From positions 62,001 through 126,000 of IMG/VR virus record IMGVR_UViG_3300046005_000547: a stretch of DNA of 64,000 nt. One strand, written 5' to 3'. Source of the DNA: a virus. Shown piece after piece: positions 8,542-16,759 of this stretch; position 1 is the stretch's first letter, and the number at the start of each line of letters is the position of its first letter. The notes under the pieces are model-generated. The model had not been told where the DNA came from. It worked only from the letters and a program-made list of their open reading frames with translations, and did no database searches. The translations under genes were made by a program, and so were the position numbers.

Positions 8542-9849
8542 ATGAAAGTACAAGAATTTTTCAATAATGAATTCATCCATTTCTCAATTTATGATTGTCA
8601 ACGTTCTATTCCATCAGTCATCGATGGATTTAAGATTTCACAGAGAAAATGTATATATGGATTGATTAAACGAGGTGAGAATGCAGGTGAAGCAAAAGTG
8701 GCACAACTATCTGGTTCCATTGCATCAGTTTCTAATTATCATCACGGAGAAGACAGCCTTAACACAACTCTGGTTGGCATGGCAAGAAACTATGCTGGAT
8801 CAAACAATCTTAATTACTTGATTCCATCTGGTCAATTTGGTAGTAGATTGGATAAAGAATCCGCTGCCCCAAGATATATCTTCACTGAATTTTCACCAGA
8901 CTTCAGGAAGATATTCAAGAAAGATGATGACATCATCTTAGAATATCTAATGGATGATGGTGAACAAATTGAACCAAAATTCTATGTTCCAATTTTACCA
9001 AATGTGTTAATCAACGGAGCAACGGGTGTTGGTACGGGATTTGCTTCAACTATCCTGAATTACAATCCAGAATATCTCAGAAAAAACATCTTATCGTTAT
9101 TGGATACCAAATTTACATCTGTTGAATTATTACCATGGTATAGAGGATTCAAAGGACAGATTGTAAAAGATGAATCAAAGTTCATTGTAACAGGATGTTA
9201 TGAAATCGTTGCTCCAAATAAGATTCATATAACAGAATTACCAATTGGTGTGTTCAATGACGGATATAAGAAAGTCTTGTTCAAATTACAGGATGACGGA
9301 TTCATCAAAGATTTCAAAAATACATCAACCGAAGAATCGTTCGATTTCCTTATTACAACAGTCAAACCGATTGACAAATTAACGCATGAAGAGATTGTAA
9401 AGAAATTCAAATTGGAAACCTCTCAATCACAGAATCTTACATTATGGGATGAAAATGGTAAGATTAAAGTATTTGAGAATGTCAATCAGATTGTCAAACA
9501 TTTTGTTGATTTCAGATTACAGAAATACGATGAACGACGTATCAAACAATTAGAATTATTGACCGCTGATTTGAATTGGTCTATTGAGAAACAACGATTC
9601 ATCCAATTCTATATTGAGAATTCTAAGATGTTCTCAAGTAAATCCAAGAAGGAATTGGAATCAATGTTGATGTTTGAAGGGTTCGAGTTTGTTGATAGAT
9701 TGATGGATATTCGTATCTACAATTTAACAAAGGATGATATTGACAAATTGAATACAAGTATCGATAAATTGAATAAGGAAATCGCAGGATTGAATAAGAT
9801 GACTGCTGTTAAGATGTATATTAAAGAATTAGAGGAATTGAAACTTTAA
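8542..9849 (+). CDS. 52: DNA topoisomerase II medium subunit (gp52)
   Basis: 435 residues, close to T4 gp52 (about 440). It is the DNA breakage-reunion subunit: the N-terminus has IPSVIDGFKISQRKCIYG, and AAPRYIFTEFSPDF contains the expected catalytic tyrosine next to the conserved Arg (PRY). GATGVGTGFAS and the later coiled-coil region match the family. The ribosome site GAAGG lies at the end of the preceding gene and the two subunits are co-transcribed. The stop codon overlaps the next small gene (TAATG). Confidence 0.93.
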   Translation: MKVQEFFNNEFIHFSIYDCQRSIPSVIDGFKISQRKCIYGLIKRGENAGEAKVAQLSGSIASVSNYHHGEDSLNTTLVGMARNYAGSNNLNYLIPSGQFGSRLDKESAAPRYIFTEFSPDFRKIFKKDDDIILEYLMDDGEQIEPKFYVPILPNVLINGATGVGTGFASTILNYNPEYLRKNILSLLDTKFTSVELLPWYRGFKGQIVKDESKFIVTGCYEIVAPNKIHITELPIGVFNDGYKKVLFKLQDDGFIKDFKNTSTEESFDFLITTVKPIDKLTHEEIVKKFKLETSQSQNLTLWDENGKIKVFENVNQIVKHFVDFRLQKYDERRIKQLELLTADLNWSIEKQRFIQFYIENSKMFSSKSKKELESMLMFEGFEFVDRLMDIRIYNLTKDDIDKLNTSIDKLNKEIAGLNKMTAVKMYIKELEELKL

Positions 9850-10013
9850 TGGACAATCGTAATTATTTGTATAAGACAATAGAAGAATGTCAAGAAATTA
9901 GGAGTGATGCTATTGAATATCATAAGTTGAAGAAAGGAATCTTCAGAGGATATTGGAAATGTTATTATTGTTACAATACTATACATGAAGATAGGTTCAA
10001 CGGTTTTATATAA
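9849..10013 (+). CDS. Small protein with CxxC, 54 aa
   Basis: Starts at an ATG overlapping the gp52 stop by one base. The basic protein has CYYC at residues 38-41 and could bind metal. It ends where the late box TATAAATA (10009-10016) lies. Function unknown. Confidence 0.55.
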   Translation: MDNRNYLYKTIEECQEIRSDAIEYHKLKKGIFRGYWKCYYCYNTIHEDRFNGFI

Positions 10014-10016
10014 ATA
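10009..10016 (+). promoter_or_regulatory. T4-type late promoter box TATAAATA
   Basis: Perfect TATAAATA, the box read by gp55-containing RNA polymerase in T4. It precedes the frameshifted gene at 10144, whose N-terminus resembles a capsid-targeting peptide, in line with late expression. Confidence 0.6.
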
Positions 10017-10030
10017 AAATTAGAAAGGTC

Positions 10031-10058
10031 TATCGACGTAATGAGAAATCGTTATAAT
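10031..10058 (+). promoter_or_regulatory. Promoter TATCGA-N16-TATAAT
   Basis: TATCGA at 10031-10036 and TATAAT at 10053-10058 with 16 bp between them, a one-base variant of the recurring TTTCGA-N16-TATAAT pair. It precedes the gene at 10144. Confidence 0.6.
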
Positions 10059-10077
10059 AGATCTTAGATAAACTACT

Positions 10078-10098
10078 AAATAAGATTGAATCTTATTT
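10078..10098. repeat. Perfect 10-bp palindrome
   Basis: AAATAAGATT-G-AATCTTATTT, in the leader between the promoter at 10053 and the gene at 10144. It could be an operator or an RNA hairpin; no T-run follows, so it is not a typical terminator. Confidence 0.5.
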
Positions 10099-10143
10099 AA
10101 AATCATTTCGTCTTAATTGACGCACAACAAAAGGAAACAAAAC

Positions 10144-10471
10144 ATGAGTACATTTAAAGAATTCCAAGCATTGGTTATGGAAGAATTCTCATCAGTTAAT
10201 GAAGCATTAGAAAACGGTAAATGGAAAGCAGGTAAATGGGTCGAAGATTTATCTATGATAGATAATTCTAAACGTAAAAAAAATTGAAGTTGAAAAAGAA
10301 AAATACACCATCCATATCAAATTGGATAATGGCGAAATCACAAAACAAAAGGTTACAATTCCGTTCGGGACTTCTGTTGCAGATAAAGCGAATTCTATTT
10401 TCCAAACAATTAAACACAATGCCGAAACATGGGGTGCCCCTGCTCCAGTAGAAATTTTAAAAATTGTTTAA
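10144..10471 (+). pseudogene. Frameshifted gene with capsid-targeting-like N-terminus
   Basis: Frame 1 starts MSTFKEFQALVMEEFSSVNE, the shared N-terminal peptide, and stops at a TGA after an A8 run (10276-10283). The +1 frame continues without a gap (IEVEKEKYTIHIKLDNG to PVEILKIV) to 10471. Removing one A from the run gives a single protein of about 108 residues. The likely processing site is VNE near residue 20. It could be a real loss-of-function slip, a homopolymer sequencing error, or transcriptional slippage on the A-run. The late box at 10009 precedes it and a terminator follows. Confidence 0.7.
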
Positions 10472-10494
10472 TAAAAACAATCGTATTGTTTTAG

Positions 10495-10530
10495 AATCCC
10501 ATCCGCTGAAAAGTTGATGGGATTTTTATT
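10495..10530 (+). terminator. Intrinsic terminator
   Basis: AATCCCATC and GATGGGATT around CGCTGAAAAGTT with a following T-run; the sequence is the same as the terminator at 5758. Confidence 0.85.
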
Positions 10531-10603
10531 GCGTAAAATATACATTCTAAATGATTCTTAAAACATCCATTATTTGTCCGTTAATCCATCTTAATGATAT
10601 ATG

Positions 10604-10822
10604 TCAATCAACTCTACAGGACTATTTGAATCCATCTTAAAACAACAAATAATTGGACAGGATTTAATGTTAACATCGAATCAATAAATTCACTGTATCG
10701 AGAACATCTTAAAGATTCATTATCGCTATTCTAGACATCGAGTTTGTAAATATCAACATAATAATACTTCTTGACTTTTCCAGCAAATTCCATTATAGTA
10801 GACTATGTCGACGTTTCAGTTA
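10604..10822 (+). repeat. Promoter cassette copy A (upstream of HNH gene)
   Basis: Member of a seven-copy family. It starts with TCAATCAACTCTACAGG, has ATCGA boxes at about offsets 72, 94 and 134, and reaches the -10 box at offset 190, then the leader GACTATGTCGACGTTTCAG. The region 10531-10603 before it holds the family's upstream stretch CATCCATTATTTGTCC. No gene lies between 10472 and 10941. The transcript would run into the HNH gene. Confidence 0.8.
10771..10799 (+). promoter_or_regulatory. Cassette A promoter TTGACT-N17-TATAGT
   Basis: Near-perfect sigma70-type promoter: TTGACT at 10771-10776, 17 bp, TATAGT at 10794-10799. Copy C of the cassette has the same TTGACT type; the other five have TTTCGA. 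Confidence 0.8.
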
Positions 10823-10941
10823 GTGTATATTACTACTTGATTATTCTTTTATATTACTACAAGATTCTTTTCGATTTATCTTTCTTTTTATAATTTTTAA
10901 CATATAATTTTAATCTTTAAACAAACAATGAGGGATTTACA

Positions 10942-11583
10942 ATGACATTATCGGCAGGAACACTTAGAGCAAGACTTGAATACAAACCAGAAGCTGGAGT
11001 ATTTGTTGGTAGATTAGATAGAGCCCGTAAGGGTACATTTGACAAGAAAGGATATATGGTAATCAATATTGATGGTAAGAAATATCTAGGTCATCGATTG
11101 GCATATCTTTACATGAATGGTAAATTTCCTGAACATGAAGTGAGTTTCAAAGATAAGAATACATCAAATTGTAAATGGGATAATCTAATTGAAGTTAATC
11201 CAACACAAAGAGCTTTATTATCTAAATCTGATACAAGTTCAAAATCTGGAGTAAAGGGATTGAATTTAGATAAACGAGGGTTCTACGTGGCAAGAGTGAC
11301 TCTTGATAAGAAACCCATTCAGAAATCATTCAAGTTGGACCAAAAAGATGAAGCTGTTAAATGGTTGGAATCAATCAGAGAATCTATTGGCGTCAATAAA
11401 GTGAAATCTAAAACCAACACTGGCGGGTATTATTATGACGTCAATCATAAATGGTTGAAAGATAAAGACAAACCAGTTATATTAAAGTTGACTCCAGTGG
11501 TTAAACAAGAACAACCGAAAGTTATAACAAAATTTGAATACGGACTTTCATTGTTATCTAATCTAGTGGAACAGTATTCGTAA
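10942..11583 (+). CDS. HNH/AP2-type homing-endonuclease-like protein, catalytic site degenerate
   Basis: 213 residues. GHRLAYLYMNGKFPE and the following NCKWDNLIEV are the HNH_3 pattern, and SGVKGLNLDKRGFYVARV is an AP2-like DNA-binding module. In active HNH_3 proteins the first part ends with a DH/NG pair; here it reads VSFKDKNTSN, so the expected catalytic His is missing. It may therefore be an inactive homing endonuclease or a DNA-binding protein only. GAGGG before the ATG is a good ribosome site. The gene lies between two cassette copies (A and B), as a mobile insertion might. Confidence 0.75.
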   Translation: MTLSAGTLRARLEYKPEAGVFVGRLDRARKGTFDKKGYMVINIDGKKYLGHRLAYLYMNGKFPEHEVSFKDKNTSNCKWDNLIEVNPTQRALLSKSDTSSKSGVKGLNLDKRGFYVARVTLDKKPIQKSFKLDQKDEAVKWLESIRESIGVNKVKSKTNTGGYYYDVNHKWLKDKDKPVILKLTPVVKQEQPKVITKFEYGLSLLSNLVEQYS

Positions 11584-11590
11584 TCTAAAG

Positions 11591-11627
11591 AATCCCAGAC
11601 GTCTTAATTGACTCTGGGATTTTTATT
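11591..11627 (+). terminator. Intrinsic terminator
   Basis: AATCCCAGA pairs with TCTGGGATT, followed by TTTATT, directly after the HNH-type gene. Confidence 0.85.
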
Positions 11628-11720
11628 GGATAAAATTTACATAATTGGTTTGTTGAACTGATACAGGAACATCCATTATTTGTCCAATAATCCATCCTAG
11701 TGGAATCTTTGTATAATACG

Positions 11721-11942
11721 TCAATCAACTCTACAGGATACATTGAATCCATCTTAAATCAACAATATGGGCGTTTTAAATTGAACATAATCGTCGAAAC
11801 TGTAAATTCAACATATCGAAAGAGACATCGAGTATTCTTAAGATGAAATAATGTATCGAGTCTGTAAATTACAATCATCGAGAAACTCCTTTCGAAATCG
11901 ATAAAAAGACAGTATACTAGACTATGTCGACGGTTTGAGTTA
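11721..11942 (+). repeat. Promoter cassette copy B
   Basis: Begins with the family 20-mer TCAATCAACTCTACAGGATA, contains TCGA boxes at about offsets 73, 95, 135 and 157, and reaches the -10 box at offset 192, then GACTATGTCGACGG. It fills the gap 11584-12001 between the HNH gene and the convergent terminase gene. No terminator is visible before 12001, so its transcript would run antisense into the 3' end of gene 17. Confidence 0.8.
11890..11918 (+). promoter_or_regulatory. Cassette B promoter TTTCGA-N17-TATACT
   Basis: TTTCGA at 11890-11895, 17 bp, TATACT at 11913-11918. The promoter body is the same as in copy G (AATCGATAAAAAGACAG spacer). Confidence 0.7.
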
Positions 11943-12001
11943 GTTCTATAGATTCAATTAAGTTTTCTTTTATATTACTTCAAGACTCTTTACATAATAT
12001 A

Positions 12002-13981
12002 TTAGAAATGATATACTTCCACTTTATCTTCATCCAAACCGTCATTAATATATCCTACAGGTAACATTTGTTGGTCGATATAATCCATCTGTTGATTATA
12101 CAATTCCTTTCTAATGTCGACATCTCCCATATCCTTGATAAACGACGTTGAACATAACCAAGCAAATATAACACAACACATCACTAGATCGTCATGATTA
12201 GGTGGATCCGCAGAGTAACTACCTTGTCTTTCGATAAACACAGAAAACTCCTGTATAATATCAGGATCGAATATCAACAACTTAGATTCCTCAATCAACG
12301 ACTTCAATGTCATACATCCAATTCGTTTAATCTTCTTATCCATATTCAATCCCACTTCCATTGTTCCTGAAAATGATTCACATGGTATCTGTCCCTTTGG
12401 TGTCTTCTTAATGGAAATCAAATTCTCGTATTCCAAATCATCCTGAAGTATCTGTGCCACCTCCTTCGAACAATTTATCTCCACCAAAATGAATGCCTCG
12501 TTATACTCCATACCTATTTTATACAGGATATTTGGATATAACATAGGGCTAATCTTATTATCTCTATACTTACCTACAATCTTATACGGGAAATTCGTCA
12601 CATCGAAAATAACGGCTGATGAATAATCCCCACCAACACCCTTCGATGTATCCGCCGATATAATATACTGATGCCCTTCAATAGGTGCTTCCTGTATATC
12701 TAATCCATCTCTTGAATAAATGTATGGAATCGGTGACATCGATGAAATAGATGATGAATTTATAAGTGTGGCAGATGAACCTAAGAATTCACATAACACC
12801 TCTTGATTGAATTTAATCTCACCTAATATCTTTAACTGTTCATCTGCCCAAGTTGGATCTCGTTCTGGATGTTCGCTCCAATGTACAGTGAATGGTACAA
12901 ATCCGTTAGTTCCTTGTTGAGCATCATTCCAATATTTCCAAAAATGATTGTATCCTAACGGAGTTGACGTCAATACAACTTTTGTTTCTTTACCAGAGGA
13001 AATAGTAGGATACACAGAAGCGAAGAATGCGTCGGCGACGGCATTAGGAATAATTGCCGCTTCGTCCACGTATAAGAAATTACAATTATGTGAAATTACT
13101 CCATTAGAATAATAACAATGGACATCTTCAACAGTGTCTATATCGTAAACAGTTTCTGGTGTAATCTCAACAATAGATGAAATGATTTTATCCGATAGAA
13201 TATCATTTACATTTAAATCTTCGCATCTAATCCATTCTCCATTTATTTTAAATCTATGATCCAGTGTTGAATTGATATGAATGTCATCTGTAAATTTTAA
13301 TTGTAATAATCGTTCCGGCGTTCCTTGATTCAAAACTCCTTTAAAAGATTTGAAACCATAAGGAGTTTTGATTTTGAACGATTCTTTATATGAATTGTAT
13401 AATTCCTCTATAGAAATATCAAAAACATAATCCCCGTCCAAAATGGTAACAATGGTTTCTCCTGTTACACAAGACTTACCCCTGATTCCAGATGCAGAAG
13501 TTGCGGCAGTGAATATCTTAGAACCATTTTCTAAATGCATATCACCTTTGTTCAAGGATAGTACACCGTGTTGTAACCATTTCGGTAAAGATTCATACAT
13601 TAATTGTATACGACTTAGTACCTCTCTAGCAGCCGCGGCTTTATTTGCTAAAATGGCGGTAGTCTTATGGTTATTGAATAATGTGTAATGTAATATGTAT
13701 GCTGAAGTTACCGTAGTTTTTCCGAGCTGGCGCCCAATTAATGCTAAAACCTTGCGTTCACTGTGGAGTAAGCGAACATAATCCTTTTGAAACGGATACA
13801 TTTCAAAATTCACTAATCCCCTATCCAATGAAACAACTTTACAGTATGTAACAATAAAATAACAAGGATCTTGTTTGCATTTAATGTATTCTTCTATTTG
13901 TTCTTGAGTGAAATCAACTTTATATCCAGTTGGTTTTAAATTTTCATTACCATTATAACCAAGTAATTTATTATCTGCCAT
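12002..13981 (-). CDS. 17: Large terminase subunit (gp17) with intein
   Basis: ATP-driven packaging motor and nuclease. Seen: Walker A region LIGRQLGKTTVTS, the Walker B region FLYVDEAAIIPN, the coupling motif TSTPLGYNHFW, and the nuclease part with YIISADTSKG (first metal Asp) and NHDDLVMC. A 129-residue intein (171-299) splits the chain just before Walker B, leaving about 530 extein residues (T4 gp17 is 610). The ribosome site AAGGA precedes the ATG. It is the last gene of the minus-strand late block, next to a homing endonuclease gene that starts just upstream. Confidence 0.95.
   Translation of the reverse strand: MADNKLLGYNGNENLKPTGYKVDFTQEQIEEYIKCKQDPCYFIVTYCKVVSLDRGLVNFEMYPFQKDYVRLLHSERKVLALIGRQLGKTTVTSAYILHYTLFNNHKTTAILANKAAAAREVLSRIQLMYESLPKWLQHGVLSLNKGDMHLENGSKIFTAATSASGIRGKSCVTGETIVTILDGDYVFDISIEELYNSYKESFKIKTPYGFKSFKGVLNQGTPERLLQLKFTDDIHINSTLDHRFKINGEWIRCEDLNVNDILSDKIISSIVEITPETVYDIDTVEDVHCYYSNGVISHNCNFLYVDEAAIIPNAVADAFFASVYPTISSGKETKVVLTSTPLGYNHFWKYWNDAQQGTNGFVPFTVHWSEHPERDPTWADEQLKILGEIKFNQEVLCEFLGSSATLINSSSISSMSPIPYIYSRDGLDIQEAPIEGHQYIISADTSKGVGGDYSSAVIFDVTNFPYKIVGKYRDNKISPMLYPNILYKIGMEYNEAFILVEINCSKEVAQILQDDLEYENLISIKKTPKGQIPCESFSGTMEVGLNMDKKIKRIGCMTLKSLIEESKLLIFDPDIIQEFSVFIERQGSYSADPPNHDDLVMCCVIFAWLCSTSFIKDMGDVDIRKELYNQQMDYIDQQMLPVGYINDGLDEDKVEVYHF
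13085..13471 (-). other. Mini-intein in terminase (129 aa)
   Basis: Begins after GIRGKS with Cys171 (CVTGETIVTILDG), contains NSTLDHRFKINGEWI (block-B-like) and VYDIDTVEDVHCYY, and ends SHN followed by Cys+1 of CNFLYVDEAA. No endonuclease domain. The site is the start of the Walker B segment. Confidence 0.9.
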
Positions 13982-13983
13982 GT

Positions 13984-15132
13984 TTAATTCCTTTTAAACA
14001 TAATATCGAATGAAGTATAAACATGTTCTGGATTTTCTACATATCCATTAACATCTTCCATGAGTGTGTCCAAATCAATGTCATTTAAAACTTCTGTCCA
14101 ACCAAATTCACCATAATCGTCTTTTTTAATGTAATTCTTATACTTACGTTTTAATAACTGTTCGGTTTGGAATGCATGATTTATATTTTCCATCTTCTGA
14201 AACATAATTGTATTGCATGTATTCAATAAATGTAATGGATATCTATGATGTAATTTTGTTTTAAATGTAATACCAATTTTAATTTTATCGTCAAATTGTA
14301 TAACATAAAAATATCCATCTTCGGTTAATTCTTTACTCCATAACGATCTAAAATTGACTTTGGATGTTTTTATTTTAGATCTAGATTGATATAATTCATT
14401 TGCTAATTCAACATCACCATTAGTTTTATTAAGAGCCCAATCAAATGAAGATGAATCTTTTTTTCTATTAGATTCATCAATAAGATCTTGTGTTCTAGCA
14501 TTCAGAGTATTTTGCCAATTTATTTGTCTTTGTTCCCAAAATGCTTTACCTTCAATTTCTCCATATTTAGAAATACATTTTTCTAATGTAAACTTGCATG
14601 TGGTGCTAATTATTTCTAACGCTTCCTCTTCGGAACGACCTCTACTCGTGTGATACTCAATGGTGTTGAATATGTTATTATTTTCACGTTTTGTGTCACT
14701 AGCAGTTTTAAACAATTCCTGTATATGATTTTCTACATAGTCGTCAGGTAATTCTTCATATTTGATAAACTTCTTAGAATAAGGTGATAATCGACCACCG
14801 TGTTGATATGCTGGGTTCTTATCACCTTTAATTCTGTTGCATTTAGATACGCAAACTATAGGTCCATATTTCTCTCTGTATTCTAATTGAGATAATCCGT
14901 GGGTCTTAGGATGTTCTGCTAGATCTCTGGTTCTGAATCCACAGACCCCGCATTCAACATATTCGTCCTTGTCCATATCGTCTGGAAATTTAATTCTACT
15001 ACGTTCAATTGTAGTTTTCCATCTAGCATTAAATGCTGATATTTTTTTACATTTATCGGAACATAATGTGTTCAATCTATTATTGGGAATGAATGGAGTT
15101 TCGCAAACCTTACATGTAATTTCTTTAAACAT
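13984..15132 (-). CDS. Homing endonuclease, GIY-YIG superfamily (T5orf172/MUG113-like)
   Basis: 382 residues. The N-terminus has a four-cysteine zinc site (CKVCETPF to LCSDKCKK) and a MucR-like stretch (CGVCGFRTRDLAEHPKTHG). The middle holds a module with RGRSEEEAL and FTLEKCISKYG, then WEQRQINWQNTL and TQDLIDESN. The C-terminus (from about 275) has YFYVIQFDDKIKIGIT and a later FQTEQLLKRKYK, the pattern of the T5orf172/MUG113 branch of GIY-YIG nucleases. The middle module is shared with the broken endonuclease at 48701. The gene lies 2 bases before gene 17. It is a free-standing mobile gene by position and content. Confidence 0.75.
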   Translation of the reverse strand: MFKEITCKVCETPFIPNNRLNTLCSDKCKKISAFNARWKTTIERSRIKFPDDMDKDEYVECGVCGFRTRDLAEHPKTHGLSQLEYREKYGPIVCVSKCNRIKGDKNPAYQHGGRLSPYSKKFIKYEELPDDYVENHIQELFKTASDTKRENNNIFNTIEYHTSRGRSEEEALEIISTTCKFTLEKCISKYGEIEGKAFWEQRQINWQNTLNARTQDLIDESNRKKDSSSFDWALNKTNGDVELANELYQSRSKIKTSKVNFRSLWSKELTEDGYFYVIQFDDKIKIGITFKTKLHHRYPLHLLNTCNTIMFQKMENINHAFQTEQLLKRKYKNYIKKDDYGEFGWTEVLNDIDLDTLMEDVNGYVENPEHVYTSFDIMFKRN

Positions 15133-15208
15133 AAATTCAAATTATCTTTTATTGTTAATGATGAAATTACATATAATAAATTTACTGTCACCCTTGAATA
15201 CCTATAAT

Positions 15209-15613
15209 TCACTTACCATCAACATAAGTTTTATATTCATCAACAAGAAAAGCGATAGCTTCTTTACCTTTAACAGATTTAAAGAAGATGGGAATATGAG
15301 AAGCAATAACAGGATCCGATAACCATTTCATTTGGTCAGGCGTTAGAACAGAAGCAGCAAAGTCATTTATTTGTTTTTCAAGTTCAGACATTGGTGGAGC
15401 AACGGGAGTTTGTTCTTGTGGTTTGACTTGAGTATTTAATAATTTTTGGATTTCATCTTGGACAGTTTTCTGGATGATTTCTTGATAATTTACAGGAGGT
15501 TGTTGAGGTGGATAATTGCCGTAGGGTGGTTGTAATGGCATTGATTGATGTTGTTTTAGAATATCCAATTGTTGTTGTAAAGAATCCAAATTTAACGTAG
15601 GCGGATTGTACAT
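15209..15613 (-). CDS. Hypothetical protein, 134 aa
   Basis: Proline- and glutamine-rich N-terminal half (PPYGNYPPQQPPVNYQ), then a helical C-terminal half (ELEKQINDFAASVL). It holds the place where gene 16 (small terminase) stands in T4, but I see no sequence match, so the call stays open. Ribosome site AGGA 7 bases before the ATG. It lies between a terminator and the endonuclease gene. Confidence 0.7.
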   Translation of the reverse strand: MYNPPTLNLDSLQQQLDILKQHQSMPLQPPYGNYPPQQPPVNYQEIIQKTVQDEIQKLLNTQVKPQEQTPVAPPMSELEKQINDFAASVLTPDQMKWLSDPVIASHIPIFFKSVKGKEAIAFLVDEYKTYVDGK

Positions 15614-15664
15614 AATATAATGTCCTGTATGAAATAAAATTATTTACATGAAAATTTAGGCATT

Positions 15665-15692
15665 AAAAAAAGGAACTACTAGAGTCCCTTTG
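15665..15692 (-). terminator. Intrinsic terminator (minus strand)
   Basis: On the minus strand AAAGGGACT pairs with AGTTCCTTT around CTAGT and continues into a run of seven T. It closes the transcript of the gene ending at 15762. Confidence 0.85.
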
Positions 15693-15761
15693 GTAACGAC
15701 ATTAAACCGTATCTGGATTTCGATACAATTGATTCATTGTCTTGAGAAATAAATGGGTCAA

Positions 15762-16661
15762 TTAAACAGCGACTTGACCTAATGAGTTTCCCGTCATTCT
15801 TCCAGTGTTGACAACAGTTTGCGTCTGTGTTTGGATATGAGCTAAAGCAGCAGCTAATCCACTTGAGATATTGGCAATTTGTTGTTGTTGAGATTGTTGA
15901 GCAAGAGCATTTGCTACGGCAGTTGCATTGTTATTATTGTTGATAATAATATCATGAGATGCTCTATCATGTCTACGATCGTTTAACGCTTCCGCTAATT
16001 TGTTTTCTGCAACAACGATCTGACGATTCAAATCTGCTGTGTTGATGTTAGAAATCATATCGCGGGTTCTATCACCGTCGGTTGTAATCGCTTGTAATGT
16101 TCTGTAAGCAGATTCTAATCCAGTAACTTCAGCACGATGAGTTGCATTCAAGTTGGCAACGTTCATTGCATTTAATGAATCACCTAACTGATGAATACCA
16201 GAATTGATATCAGAAGCCAATGCATTCATGTTGGTATTAATACCAGCAGCCAAAGATGCTTGACCGTTCATGATATTGGTGTGACCTGCTGCATTATTGA
16301 TTGTTGAATCCATAATGTTTTTAGTCAATACCGTTTGACCTTGAAGTGTAGCTACAGTTTGACCCAAATTCGCTGAAGCAACAGCAGCTTGCGTTTGTCC
16401 TGCGGCTTGAGAGACATCTCTAGAAGTGCGATTTACATCTTGAGTTAGAATCTGAGTGGCAGACGCTAATTGTTGTTGATTCATTGCTTGTAAAACATCA
16501 GCGTTGCGATTGATACCAACAGCTTCGGCTCCGAGTGCACCTGCTCCAGTTAATCTTGGTAACAAAGAACCTAAAAGAACAGCACCTAAAGTACCACCGC
16601 CGAACATTCCGTCGTTAGAACCAGTTTGGATGGGTAAGATTGTAGAAGCAACATCAGCCAT
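15762..16661 (-). CDS. Ala/Asn/Gln-rich helical virion-type protein, 299 aa
   Basis: The N-terminus has a Gly-rich hydrophobic segment (GTLGAVLLGSLLPRLTGAGALGA). The rest is a long Ala-, Asn- and Gln-rich helical or coiled-coil region with a run of five Asn near residue 240. It has its own late promoter (16740) and terminator (15665), so it is probably a well-expressed late protein. I do not recognise the family. Ribosome site AGGAG. Confidence 0.75.
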   Translation of the reverse strand: MADVASTILPIQTGSNDGMFGGGTLGAVLLGSLLPRLTGAGALGAEAVGINRNADVLQAMNQQQLASATQILTQDVNRTSRDVSQAAGQTQAAVASANLGQTVATLQGQTVLTKNIMDSTINNAAGHTNIMNGQASLAAGINTNMNALASDINSGIHQLGDSLNAMNVANLNATHRAEVTGLESAYRTLQAITTDGDRTRDMISNINTADLNRQIVVAENKLAEALNDRRHDRASHDIIINNNNNATAVANALAQQSQQQQIANISSGLAAALAHIQTQTQTVVNTGRMTGNSLGQVAV

Positions 16662-16739
16662 TTTTATTCTCCTAGAAGGATTAAAATGAGTTCCATATGA
16701 AATAGAACTCGAAGATTTGTAGATTTTACTCTACATTAT

Positions 16740-16747
16740 TATTTATA
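16740..16747 (-). promoter_or_regulatory. T4-type late promoter box TATAAATA (minus strand)
   Basis: The plus strand reads TATTTATA, so the minus strand has a perfect TATAAATA, about 80 bases before the ATG at 16661. Confidence 0.7.
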
Positions 16748-16759
16748 AAAATGTGTTCT

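Noticed and set aside
15209-15613. Small terminase subunit gp16
   Set aside because: The position fits, but the Pro/Gln-rich sequence shows no match to gp16 that I can recognise.
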